From the NCBI GenBank assembly GCA_016292045.1, contig JAEEZX010000032.1, positions 24,552-88,551 of the forward strand: a DNA stretch of 64,000 bases. Reading direction: 5' to 3'. Positions 49,423-58,915 of the stretch are shown piece after piece (positions within the stretch are counted from its first letter, which is position 1; each line of letters starts with the position of its first letter). Source of the stretch: Bacteroidaceae bacterium (GTDB lineage Bacteria > Bacteroidota > Bacteroidia > Bacteroidales > Bacteroidaceae). The position numbers and the translations under genes are program-made. The notes below the pieces were generated by a model that saw nothing but the letters and a program-made list of their open reading frames with translations, had not been told where the DNA came from and ran no database searches.

Positions 49423-50366
49423 AGAGGATAATCCTCGAAGGCGTAAAGTACTGTGGAAAGATAGCGTTCGCCTGTATCGGGAAGAAGTACGACAATCTTC
49501 TTGCCCTTATTCTCAGGACGGAGAGCCACCTGTGAAGCTGCGTAGAGAGCGGCACCGGCAGAAATACCTACAAGAACGCCTTCCTGCTGTGCTATCTCAC
49601 GACTCGTGCGGATGGCATCGTCGTTCTCCACATCAAACACCTCGTCGATAAGAGCACCATCGTAGTTCTTGGGAACAAAACCGGCACCGATACCCTGAAT
49701 CTTGTGAGGACCGCTCGGCTGGCCGTTGAGAACAGCAGAACTCTTCGGTTCCACCGCAATTGCCTGCACTTTGGGATTCTGCTCCTTGAGATACTTTGCC
49801 ACACCGGAAACCGTACCGCCCGTACCTACACCGGCTACGATGATATCCACCTTGCCGTCGGTCTGATTCCAGATTTCTGGACCTGTGGTCAAATAGTGCC
49901 TCTCGGGGTTTGCGGGATTCTCAAACTGCTGCAAGATAACACTGCCAGCGATGCTGTCGCGAAGGGACTCCGCCTCCTGAATAGCACCCTTCATGCCGTC
50001 CTTACCAGGAGTGAGACGTACCTCTGCACCGTAAGCCTTCACGAGATTGCGACGCTCCACGCTCATCGTGTCGGGCATCGTGAGAATCAAGTGATAACCC
50101 TTCACTGCGGAGACGAGAGCCAGGCCAACACCCGTATTACCACTGGTTGGCTCAATAATTGTTGCTCCGGGTTTGATGATACCTCGCTTCTCGGCATCCT
50201 CGACCATTGCGAGAGCAATCCGGTCTTTCACGCTGCCACCGGGGTTGAAATACTCTAACTTGGCAATCAAAGGAGTTTCGATACCCTTACCTTTTGAAAA
50301 TTTGTTGAGCTCCAAAACAGGTGTATTACCAATGAGCTCCGTGAGTTGTTTTGCAATCTTAGCCAT
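49419..50366 (-). CDS. cysK: Cysteine synthase
   Basis: 315 aa; LIGNTPVLELNKF, NPGGSVKDRIALAMVEDAEKRG, EPTSGNTGVGLA, GVGTGGTVSGV. Confidence 0.95.
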   Translation of the reverse strand: MAKIAKQLTELIGNTPVLELNKFSKGKGIETPLIAKLEYFNPGGSVKDRIALAMVEDAEKRGIIKPGATIIEPTSGNTGVGLALVSAVKGYHLILTMPDTMSVERRNLVKAYGAEVRLTPGKDGMKGAIQEAESLRDSIAGSVILQQFENPANPERHYLTTGPEIWNQTDGKVDIIVAGVGTGGTVSGVAKYLKEQNPKVQAIAVEPKSSAVLNGQPSGPHKIQGIGAGFVPKNYDGALIDEVFDVENDDAIRTSREIAQQEGVLVGISAGAALYAASQVALRPENKGKKIVVLLPDTGERYLSTVLYAFEDYPL

Positions 50367-50456
50367 AATTTTCTTATTTTTTAGTTTGTTGTTTTCTGTT
50401 TTACACTACAAAAATACGAAGAATTATTGTATCATTAATAAAATTCGCCGTGATAG

Positions 50457-51749
50457 TTATACTTTATCCAAGGCTTGCGCCAAATCCTCTATAATATCAT
50501 CGATATGTTCCGTACCGATACTCAGACGTACGGTAGCCGGCGTGATGTGCTGTTCGGCCAGTTCCAGCTCGCTCAGTTGTGAGTGGGTGGTGGTGTAAGG
50601 ATGTATCACGAGACTCTTCACATCAGCCACATTCGCCAACAGGGAGAATATCTGCAATGAGTCAATGAAACGCCAAGCTTCCTCCTGACCGCCCTTCACC
50701 TCGAAGGTGAATATACTTGCACCGCCATTGGGGAAATACTTCTGGTAGAGCGCGTGGTCGTGATGACTGGGGAGAGAGGGATGATTCACTCTGACCACTT
50801 TGGGATGGTTGGCGAGGAAATCCACCACCTTGAGGGTATTCTCCACGTGACGTTCCACACGGAGACTTAATGTCTCAACGCCCTGCAGGAGGATAAACGC
50901 GTTGAAAGGCGAGATAGCAGCACCGGTGTCGCGCAAGAGTACGGCACGGATGCGGGTTACATAGGCCGCAGCACCTACAGCGTCGGCAAAGACGATACCG
51001 TGATACGAGGGATCGGGCTTTGCAAGTGTGGGGAACTTTTCGGGATTAGCCTTCCAGTCGAACTTACCGCCGTCAACAATGACACCGCCGAGAGATGTGC
51101 CGTGACCGCCGAGGAACTTGGTAGCAGAATGTACCACGATGTCGGCTCCGTGCTCCAAGGGACGGATGAGATAAGGCGTGCCGAAAGTATTGTCCACAAT
51201 AAATGGGATACCGTGTTTGTGGGCCACTGCAGCTACGCCCTCAAGATTGAGAACATCGCTGTTGGGATTACCGAATGTTTCTGCATACACAACTCTCGTG
51301 TTAGGTTGGATCGCAGCTTCCAAGGCCTCGAGGTCATTCACGTTTACAATAGTGTTGGTGATGTCCTGAGTGGCCAGAGTGTGGGTAATCAGGTTATATG
51401 AACCACCATACAGATTATCGGCAGCTACAATGTGATCGCCGGCCTGCACAATATTCTGCAGGGCATAGGTGATAGCAGCGGCACCGGATGCTACGGCCAG
51501 TCCAGCCACACCACCCTCGAGAGCAGCCACACGATCCTCGAACACACTCTGAGTGGAGTTCGTCAGACGACCGTAGATATTACCTGCATCACGAAGACCG
51601 AAACGGTCGGCAGCGTGCTGGGAGTTGTGAAACACATAACTTGTGGTCTGATAAATGGGCACTGCACGGGAATCTGTTGCGGGATCTGCCTGTTCCTGTC
51701 CGACATGCAACTGCAGTGTCTCAAAGCGATAGTTGTTCTTGTTACTCAT
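50457..51749 (-). CDS. metY: O-acetylhomoserine sulfhydrylase
   Basis: 430 aa; ETLQLHVGQEQADPATDSRAVPIYQTTSYVF, VVHSATKFLGGHGTSLGGVIVD. Confidence 0.93.
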   Translation of the reverse strand: MSNKNNYRFETLQLHVGQEQADPATDSRAVPIYQTTSYVFHNSQHAADRFGLRDAGNIYGRLTNSTQSVFEDRVAALEGGVAGLAVASGAAAITYALQNIVQAGDHIVAADNLYGGSYNLITHTLATQDITNTIVNVNDLEALEAAIQPNTRVVYAETFGNPNSDVLNLEGVAAVAHKHGIPFIVDNTFGTPYLIRPLEHGADIVVHSATKFLGGHGTSLGGVIVDGGKFDWKANPEKFPTLAKPDPSYHGIVFADAVGAAAYVTRIRAVLLRDTGAAISPFNAFILLQGVETLSLRVERHVENTLKVVDFLANHPKVVRVNHPSLPSHHDHALYQKYFPNGGASIFTFEVKGGQEEAWRFIDSLQIFSLLANVADVKSLVIHPYTTTHSQLSELELAEQHITPATVRLSIGTEHIDDIIEDLAQALDKV

Positions 51750-51924
51750 AGTCTTCTATTAATTTAATTGGTTTATATTATCGATTTTTACTTTCCTTTA
51801 TTTATTATATGCTTTGTCCGAGCCGCGTTTTAGAACTTTTGACGCTGCAAAGGTACGGCAGTTTAAAATTTCTTCCAAATTTTTTGCTTATTTAAGATTT
51901 ATTTTCTACTTTTGCGGCGTAGAA

Positions 51925-51982
51925 AGAAAATCTTTCCAAGAGAGAACACGAAACCGACGTCCAACAGAAAATCTTTCCAAGA
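51925..51982 (+). promoter_or_regulatory. Two 17-bp direct repeats in leader of Lrp/AsnC gene
   Basis: AGAAAATCTTTCCAAGA at 51925..51941 and 51966..51982, 41 bp apart start to start; promoter-like TACTTTTGCGG just upstream. Confidence 0.6.
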
Positions 51983-51983
51983 A

Positions 51984-52448
51984 ATGAACGCAAATCTTGA
52001 CGAAACCGACCTGCAAATACTGAAAACACTGCAGAGAAATGCAAAATTAACCACAAAAGAACTGGCAGATGCAGTAAATTTGACCCCTACTCCCGTCTTC
52101 GAGCGACAAAAAAGGCTGGAACGGAAGGGTTATATCAGAAAATACATCGCCGTACTCGACCCCGAAAAACTGGATTTGGGACTGTTGGTATTCTGTAAGG
52201 TGAAGCTCAAACAGATAAACCACGAGATTGCGGATGCTTTCACACGACGAATCATGCACCTTCCAGAGGTGACGGAATGCTACAACACATCCGGTGCTTA
52301 CGACTACCTATTAAAAGTGCGCGCACGCGACATGAAACAATATCAGGAATTTGTACTCACAAAACTGGGAGACATCGACTCCGTGGGTTCAATAGAGAGC
52401 ACTTTTGTCATGAGCGAGATAAAAAACATACACGGTATAAACATCTAA
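51984..52448 (+). CDS. Lrp/AsnC family transcriptional regulator
   Basis: MNANLDETDLQILKTLQRNAKLTTKELADAVNLTPTPVFERQKRLERKGYI. Confidence 0.95.
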   Translation: MNANLDETDLQILKTLQRNAKLTTKELADAVNLTPTPVFERQKRLERKGYIRKYIAVLDPEKLDLGLLVFCKVKLKQINHEIADAFTRRIMHLPEVTECYNTSGAYDYLLKVRARDMKQYQEFVLTKLGDIDSVGSIESTFVMSEIKNIHGINI

Positions 52449-52459
52449 ACATAAAAACT

Positions 52460-53218
52460 ATGAAAAAGACAACATTCTGGATTCTGGCGAGCATCTTCGC
52501 AGTGGGATGCGCTCTCACCGCATGTAACGGAAACGCAGAGGAACCCCAAGAATCGGACGACAGCAGCGACTTTGTCACGATAACGGACGTAGTTCCCGAC
52601 GTAATACTGGAAATACGTTATTTCTCAACCTACAATTTCGTGGGCAAGCGCATCGACGGATATCTTCAACCCACGGCACTGCTCACCAAAAGAGCTGCCG
52701 ACAGCCTGAAAGCGGTGAGTGACGACCTCGTGCGTCACGGATATCGGCTGAAAATATACGACGCATACCGTCCTCAGTGCGCCGTTGACCATTTCGTGCG
52801 CTGGAGCAAGGATGTGAACGACACGCTGATGAAGAAATATTTCTATCCCGACCTCGACAAGAGTGTGCTGTTTCCGCAATTGTATATATGTGAACGCAGC
52901 GGACACACACGCGGTTCGACGCTGGACCTCACCCTCTTCGATATGAACAAAGAGAAGGAAGTGGATATGGGAGGCACCTTCGACTGGTTCGGAGAAGAAA
53001 GTCATCCCGACTTCTCAGGCGACCCGGAGACATTATATTTCGATCCTGAAGGAGGACTGACAAGCGAGCAGTTCTACAACCGTATGATGCTGCGCGCAGC
53101 AATGATGCGACACGGCTTCAAACCATTCCCCACGGAATGGTGGCACTTCACCCTGGAGGACGAACCCTATCCCAACACCTACTTCACCTTCCCTGTGAAG
53201 CAACTGCAGGAAAAGTAA
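52460..53218 (+). CDS. D-Ala-D-Ala dipeptidase (VanX-like) lipoprotein
   Basis: MKKTTFWILASIFAVGCALTACNG; VDHFVRWSKDVND, SGHTRGSTLDLTLFD, EWWHFTLEDEPYP. Track ORF begins at 52277 inside Lrp gene. Confidence 0.92.
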   Translation: MKKTTFWILASIFAVGCALTACNGNAEEPQESDDSSDFVTITDVVPDVILEIRYFSTYNFVGKRIDGYLQPTALLTKRAADSLKAVSDDLVRHGYRLKIYDAYRPQCAVDHFVRWSKDVNDTLMKKYFYPDLDKSVLFPQLYICERSGHTRGSTLDLTLFDMNKEKEVDMGGTFDWFGEESHPDFSGDPETLYFDPEGGLTSEQFYNRMMLRAAMMRHGFKPFPTEWWHFTLEDEPYPNTYFTFPVKQLQEK

Positions 53219-53419
53219 TCAGGCATCGAAATCCACAGGGCGGAACTGCCTCTGCTCCTCGCTGTACACGTAATCGTACTGACGGAGATACTGTTTGATG
53301 GAATCTGCGGTCTCATCGAAGTTATCGCACAGCGATTCCAAGGAGTCAAACTCCCCGTCACGCAGGAGCATATTGACGCTTGACACGAGTATTGCCGGGT
53401 CTTTGGGTAAGTAATCCAT
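53219..53419 (-). CDS. DUF4250 domain small protein
   Basis: 66 aa; MDYLPKDPAILVSSVNMLLRDGEFDSLESLCDNF. Confidence 0.75.
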   Translation of the reverse strand: MDYLPKDPAILVSSVNMLLRDGEFDSLESLCDNFDETADSIKQYLRQYDYVYSEEQRQFRPVDFDA

Positions 53420-53426
53420 AATCTTT

Positions 53427-54095
53427 TTATCCTATACTGGTGACGACATCCCTGAGTTCTGACATATCGTCGATAACATAATCCGCTCCTGCCTCCAGAA
53501 GCTGTTCCCGAGAGGAATTACCGAAATTCACGCCGCAAGTGTGAGTGCCGGCATTCCTTCCCATAAGAATGTCCACAGGCATATCACCTACGACAAGGGC
53601 ATTCTCCGCTTCCACTCCCGTTGCAGAAAGAATACGCATAACAGGTTCTGCATCCGGTTTGTGATTCACCACATCCTCACTGCCCACAATCTGCGAAAAG
53701 GGAACCGTCTCCGCCATCTCTGCAAGCAGGATATGCAGGGAACGCGACGAACGCGACGTAGCGACAGCAACATCAAGACCCTGTTCACGAAGCCACGAGA
53801 GCGTCTCCCGCACGTGAGGAAACCACGACGGCGTCAGTTTCTTGCGATTTATCTCGAAGATACGCCGGTATGTTGCCGCACATTCTTCTGCAAGCCCCTC
53901 ACCGCCCTCCGGGAATAATGCACGAAACGCATCTTCCAGCGTGAGTCCAATGACAGACGTGCATTCCGCCTCGTCCTTCACTGGAAGCCTCATCTGACGC
54001 ATCGTCTCCTGCAAAGTGTTCACAATGACGCGACACGTGTCTGCCAATGTGCCGTCGAAATCAAAAATAACAAGTTGAAGGGCTGTAACGCTCAT
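53427..54095 (-). CDS. HAD-family phosphatase (phosphoglycolate phosphatase-like)
   Basis: LQLVIFDFDGTLADTCRVIV, VATSRSSRS, VVGDMPVDILMGRNAGTHTCGV. Confidence 0.9.
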   Translation of the reverse strand: MSVTALQLVIFDFDGTLADTCRVIVNTLQETMRQMRLPVKDEAECTSVIGLTLEDAFRALFPEGGEGLAEECAATYRRIFEINRKKLTPSWFPHVRETLSWLREQGLDVAVATSRSSRSLHILLAEMAETVPFSQIVGSEDVVNHKPDAEPVMRILSATGVEAENALVVGDMPVDILMGRNAGTHTCGVNFGNSSREQLLEAGADYVIDDMSELRDVVTSIG

Positions 54096-54124
54096 GAATT
54101 GCAGTCTGATAATCACTCACGCCT

Positions 54125-54201
54125 TGGTGACCCCGATGGGACTCTAACCCATGACACTCAGAACCGGAATCTGATGCTCTATACAACTGAGCTACGGGGC
54201 C
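54125..54201 (-). tRNA. tRNA-Arg(CCG), encoded CCA
   Basis: GGCCCCG TA GCTC AGTTGTATA GAGC A TCAGA TTCCGGT TCTGA GTGTC ATGGG TTAGAGT CCCAT CGGGGTC A CCA; all four stems pair, anticodon CCG. Confidence 0.93.
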
Positions 54202-54237
54202 GTGAAGCCGGGAGAACGGGTGTCTCCCGCTATATTG

Positions 54238-56433
54238 TTACATCTGTTTGAACCAATTAGTAATCTGACGGAACAGGAAGTTGCGGGTGTTGCCGCCCGA
54301 AATACCGTGATTGCGGTTTGTGAAATCTATCTGATAGAAATCCTTGTCGGCCTGAACGAGAGCCTCCACATACTCTGCCACATTACGGTAATGGACATTG
54401 TCGTCGGCAGTGCCCTGGCAAATGAGCAGACGACCGGAAAGCTTCGAGGCACGCGAGATGGGATTATCTCCGTATCCGTCGGGATTTTCCTTGGGAGTAC
54501 GCATGAAACGCTCTGTGTAGATGGTATCATAGTAGCGATAGCATGTCACAGGAGCCACAGCCACACCGGCAGCGAAGACCGGCCTGCCCTCCGACATACT
54601 CATCAGAGTACAGTAGCCTCCATAGCTCCATCCCCATATGCCGATTCTGCTCTTATCCACATACGGTTGCTGACCCAGCCAGAGAGCCGTCTCCACCTGG
54701 TCTTTTGCCTCCAGAAGTCCGAGGTGCTGATAGGTCTGCTTTTCAAACTGCGCACCGCGACCGCCTGTGCCGCGTCCGTCAACGCAGACGCAAAGGAAAC
54801 CCTCCTGAGCAAGATACTCCTCGTAGAGACATCCCCCCATATTGCCGGCGCTCCATGAGTCAACGACCTGCTGCACACCGGGACCTGAATACTGGAACAT
54901 CACTACGGGATAGCGCTTTGAAGCAGAGAAGTCTGCGGGCTTCACCATCCATCCGTTAAGTGTCACACCCTCAGATGTGGTAAACGAGAAGAATTCTTTC
55001 TTGCCCAAACGCTGCGAAGACAGTTTGCCGACAAGGGCTGCGTTGTCCTCCAGCACTTTGAATTCCTTACCGCTGCCGCCGTCACAGAGCGTGAAGACGG
55101 GAGGTGTGTCGATATTGCTCCACTTGTTGAGGAAATACTTGTAGTTGGCAGAGAATACAGCCTTGTTGGTGCCTTCCTTCTGACTCAGTTTCTTTGCCTT
55201 TCCCTTACTGTCACTAACGAAAACAGCTTCACGCAGAGGACTTCCGTCCTTGGCAGAGTAATACGTATTGCCGGTCTTCGCATCGTAGCCGTAGAACTCC
55301 ACAATGGGCTGGTCGCCGGAAGTCAAGGCACGGGATGCACCACCGTTGATACTGCAATGATACAGCTGTGCCGTGCCGCTCTTCTCACTTTGGTAGATAA
55401 AGCCGTCATTCACCACACGGATACCCGAATAAGTCATTTCGTTGATATAAGGCTTCACCTCATCGGTGAGTATCAGACGGCACTCCGTAGAACGCGGATT
55501 GCAGACATAGACGCTGAGCTGGTCCTGATGACGGTTCTGCGTGAGACATACTATCTTCTCGGGATGCGACGTGGAAAGAATGCGGGGCACATATCCATCC
55601 GCTTCCACGGGGAGCTGCAGCTTGCGCGTCACACGGCTCTTAATATCAAAAGAATGAACAGACACCCTACTATTGGTCTCTCCTGCCATGGGATACTTGT
55701 ATTCAAAGCGTCCGGGATATGTGAGATATTCCTTGCGCTCGGAATTCATACCCTTGTACAGGGGGAAACTATAGAGAGGCACCTCGCTCTCATCGAATCG
55801 TATCCAGCAAATCATCGATGCATCGGCATTGAAGCAGAAAGCACGTGCGAAGACGAACTCCTCCTCATACACCCAATCGGGCTTGCCGTTTATGACATTG
55901 TTCATCTCGCCGTCCTTCGTAATCTGGCTCTCCGAGTTGTTGAAAAGCAGTTTCACAAGGAAAATATTACCCTCTCTCACGAATGCCACCATGTATCCGT
56001 CGGGGCTCCACAGAGGCTGCTCCTGAGCTCCTCCCTCGGAAAGGGGTGCAAGAGTCTTGTTCTTTATATTGTAGATATACCACTTTCCTTTGCCCGAACG
56101 ACGGTATATCTGCTCGTGCTCCGTCTCCAGAAGTATGTTGTCACCCTTGGGAGAAATGATATAGTTGTCTATCTTGTCAATGCGTACACGTCCCCTGACG
56201 GCATCCACATCGAAAAGAGTCTCCTGTTCCTTACCATCCTTGAAACTGCAGCGCACAATACGCTTGCCGTCCTCAACACGCGCATAGCTCTCTCCGTCCG
56301 GAAGCGGATTCACCCCCTCTATATCCTTAGCGCGGTACTTACCGGAAGTAAGGTCCTTGAGATTGAGCTGGGCCATGACGGAAGAGGTCGCAAACAGCGA
56401 CAGGAACGCAAACAGCAGACTTTTAAAACGCAT
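54238..56433 (-). CDS. Dipeptidyl peptidase IV family serine protease (S9B)
   Basis: MRFKSLLFAFLSLFATSSVMAQ; IGIWGWSYGGYCTLM (GWSYGG), GTADDNVHYRNVAEYVEALVQ, NRNHGISG. Confidence 0.93.
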   Translation of the reverse strand: MRFKSLLFAFLSLFATSSVMAQLNLKDLTSGKYRAKDIEGVNPLPDGESYARVEDGKRIVRCSFKDGKEQETLFDVDAVRGRVRIDKIDNYIISPKGDNILLETEHEQIYRRSGKGKWYIYNIKNKTLAPLSEGGAQEQPLWSPDGYMVAFVREGNIFLVKLLFNNSESQITKDGEMNNVINGKPDWVYEEEFVFARAFCFNADASMICWIRFDESEVPLYSFPLYKGMNSERKEYLTYPGRFEYKYPMAGETNSRVSVHSFDIKSRVTRKLQLPVEADGYVPRILSTSHPEKIVCLTQNRHQDQLSVYVCNPRSTECRLILTDEVKPYINEMTYSGIRVVNDGFIYQSEKSGTAQLYHCSINGGASRALTSGDQPIVEFYGYDAKTGNTYYSAKDGSPLREAVFVSDSKGKAKKLSQKEGTNKAVFSANYKYFLNKWSNIDTPPVFTLCDGGSGKEFKVLEDNAALVGKLSSQRLGKKEFFSFTTSEGVTLNGWMVKPADFSASKRYPVVMFQYSGPGVQQVVDSWSAGNMGGCLYEEYLAQEGFLCVCVDGRGTGGRGAQFEKQTYQHLGLLEAKDQVETALWLGQQPYVDKSRIGIWGWSYGGYCTLMSMSEGRPVFAAGVAVAPVTCYRYYDTIYTERFMRTPKENPDGYGDNPISRASKLSGRLLICQGTADDNVHYRNVAEYVEALVQADKDFYQIDFTNRNHGISGGNTRNFLFRQITNWFKQM

Positions 56434-56477
56434 ATTTATTCTGATTTTGGGCACAAAGGTACGAAAAATTTTTCAAA

Positions 56478-58796
56478 TTACTTTACATTCACCTTGAGAG
56501 GCTCCTTCAGAGCACGCACTTTTGCATCCAAAACGGCCTTCCACACACTCATTGTGGACACATCATAACCACTCCAGCCACTGCCGAACCAATAATTGAA
56601 GACATTACTCTTCTTCCCGGCATTCACACCGACAACATGCCCGATTCCTCCGGCAGCCTTTTCCGCGAGGGGAAGGTATTTCATTGTCACCTTGTCGGGA
56701 TAGAGACATGCCAGATACACCTGACCGTTCTGTCCGCGCGGGGTGTCCATTGCGTCAGAGTAAGCCACATAACCGTTCTTCCTGTCTATCACATAAGCAT
56801 CCGGCTGGCTCTCGTGCACCACAATACCTGACACTATCTGGCTGCCTTCCGGCATACCTTCGTAGCGCACCTCGCAAAACGCCATGTGGTCGCCCTTGTC
56901 CTGTCGTATGCCGCGCGTCTCACGCACTCCGTTCTGCTCGTACATCTTTTCCTCCACGGCAAAACGCAGCGGACCGTTCTCCAGTATCTGCACCTCCTGC
57001 CACACATCCGGCATCACGAGCGAACCGTCCTTAGCCATCAGCGCCGGAGCACCCGCACCAAGGGTCTTGCCCACTGTGTATGCATCCATACCCTGCCCCT
57101 TGTCGCGATGATAAGTATAGACATCACGGTGTATCTGTGCCCATTCGCCACCGCGTCCCTGGCGCTTCAGTCCTTCGTTCACGCCATAGGAGGTCAGCTC
57201 GTTCTGATACAACTGGTCCTGAATGGGAGCAGGCTGGTTTTTGCAGAACAGGTCAAAGCCCGTCACACCCTTGCCGTGCATCTTCGGTCCGTAGAAACGC
57301 CATGCGTTCCTGTCTGTTTCCCAGGTGAGGTCGTCCTCCCTGTTGGGATACACGCGACCGTTGGCATCCAGACGGTAGTATTTGGGTTCGCCCGTCACGA
57401 TGCGGAATGTCTGAGTGCTGCGGGGAGCCACCTTTACATACACAAGAATCTGGTCAAACTGACGTTCGCTGTCGTAAGTGATCTGATAGGGCTGCTCCAC
57501 TCCGTCGCCGTCCAGCACGATGAACTGACGGCCGCCGCCTATACCCAGGCGTGCAAATACTGTTTCTGCATCAAGACTCACAACTTCCTCGCGGTTGTCC
57601 GCCGTGGTATTTTCCACGGAGAAGGACATCTCGCGTGGAGAAACTGCCAGACGCGGTGCTCCCGGACGCTTTTCCTGTGATGCTGTACCGTCCACGTAGC
57701 GCACTCTCTCACAGGCAGCCAGAAGCCATGCACCCGTACCGAACGGAGCCTGGGATTTTGCATCCACTATACGCGTAGGATCAGGTTTTTCGCCTATCGG
57801 CTGCACATAGCCGACGCTGCCGTCTTCCTGAAGTGCTGTGCCGCGCAGGTATTTCCATGCCTTCTCAATGACATCCGAATACTTTGCCCTGTCGAGATAG
57901 CCGTGATTCACGCCCCACTCCAGTCCGTAGCAGAAGAATGCCGTGCCGGATGTCTCCGGACCGGGAGCATCGCCCTCGCACAGCATCGAACGGCTCCAGT
58001 AGCCGTCAGGACGCTGGCAGCGTGCCACACCTTCCGCCAACTGCTGGAAGCGCTTCACGAAGAAATCCTTGTGTTCCCAGTCGGCCGGCACATCGGCCAG
58101 CACCTTGGCCAGTCCGGCCAGCACCCAGCCGTCTCCGCGTGCCCAGAAGCTCTTTCCGCCGTCGCACGAGGTCTTCACCTTGGGCCATATATACTTGCCG
58201 TCCCTGTAATAGAGCTGCGCCTCCGCATCCCACATCAGGGAGTCGCTCCAGAGGAAATTGGCGTAGAGCTTGTCCAGATAGCGCTGCTCTCCGGTGAGAC
58301 GGTACATCTTGGTCATCACGGGCATCACCATATAGAGAGCGTCCGCCCACCACCAGAACTTATCATCCTGCGAGTCGCACTCGTAGCCCATCACCTCCTT
58401 GGCACGCGCCACTTTGTATTCTGCCGGCACCAGATGGTACATATCCACGTAGGTCTGGAAACATATCTGCCAGTCGCCGAAAAGCACGAAATCGTCCCCT
58501 TCGCCATACCACTGGTATTTCCACTGCGTCTTGTCGTTGCTTTTCGCGCCCTTCCACTGATTGTGTCGGCACCATTGGTCCGAATACTGATACCACTCGG
58601 CACGGCCCGTCATCCTATAAGCCTCCATATTACCTGTGAAATAGGCTGCATTGTCCCAGAAACCGCGACAATACGGAGTGTTGTGCGACTGCCAATAGGT
58701 CTGCACCTTGCTGATGAGCGACAGGATTTCGCTGCTCTCACCTGCCACCGACGAGAGTGATGTGATAAGGGAAAGTAAGATGAAAATTTTCTTCAT
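56478..58796 (-). CDS. GH105/GH88-like hydrolase fused to DUF4861 domain
   Basis: 772 aa; N-terminal alpha/alpha-barrel region (FWARGDGWVLAGLAKVLADVP, GTAFFCYGLEWGVNHG, GTGAWLLAACE), C-terminal GPKMHGKGVTGFDLFCK (DUF4861-like). Confidence 0.85.
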   Translation of the reverse strand: MKKIFILLSLITSLSSVAGESSEILSLISKVQTYWQSHNTPYCRGFWDNAAYFTGNMEAYRMTGRAEWYQYSDQWCRHNQWKGAKSNDKTQWKYQWYGEGDDFVLFGDWQICFQTYVDMYHLVPAEYKVARAKEVMGYECDSQDDKFWWWADALYMVMPVMTKMYRLTGEQRYLDKLYANFLWSDSLMWDAEAQLYYRDGKYIWPKVKTSCDGGKSFWARGDGWVLAGLAKVLADVPADWEHKDFFVKRFQQLAEGVARCQRPDGYWSRSMLCEGDAPGPETSGTAFFCYGLEWGVNHGYLDRAKYSDVIEKAWKYLRGTALQEDGSVGYVQPIGEKPDPTRIVDAKSQAPFGTGAWLLAACERVRYVDGTASQEKRPGAPRLAVSPREMSFSVENTTADNREEVVSLDAETVFARLGIGGGRQFIVLDGDGVEQPYQITYDSERQFDQILVYVKVAPRSTQTFRIVTGEPKYYRLDANGRVYPNREDDLTWETDRNAWRFYGPKMHGKGVTGFDLFCKNQPAPIQDQLYQNELTSYGVNEGLKRQGRGGEWAQIHRDVYTYHRDKGQGMDAYTVGKTLGAGAPALMAKDGSLVMPDVWQEVQILENGPLRFAVEEKMYEQNGVRETRGIRQDKGDHMAFCEVRYEGMPEGSQIVSGIVVHESQPDAYVIDRKNGYVAYSDAMDTPRGQNGQVYLACLYPDKVTMKYLPLAEKAAGGIGHVVGVNAGKKSNVFNYWFGSGWSGYDVSTMSVWKAVLDAKVRALKEPLKVNVK

Positions 58797-58887
58797 GGTA
58801 TGTGTTATATAATTTATTTTCTTGGCAAATATACAAAAAAAGTAAACAGCGGCGAGATAATTGAGGGATTTTTAGAGCGTTTTTTCA

Positions 58888-58898
58888 TACTTTTGCAG
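58888..58898 (+). promoter_or_regulatory. Candidate -7 box TACTTTTGCAG for FecCD gene
   Basis: Matches TAnnTTTG, about 20 bp upstream of GTG start. Confidence 0.45.
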
Positions 58899-58915
58899 AT
58901 GAAAACACTCTGCCG

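Noticed and set aside
55357-56568. 403-aa plus-strand ORF
   Set aside because: Antisense of DPP-IV; no family features.
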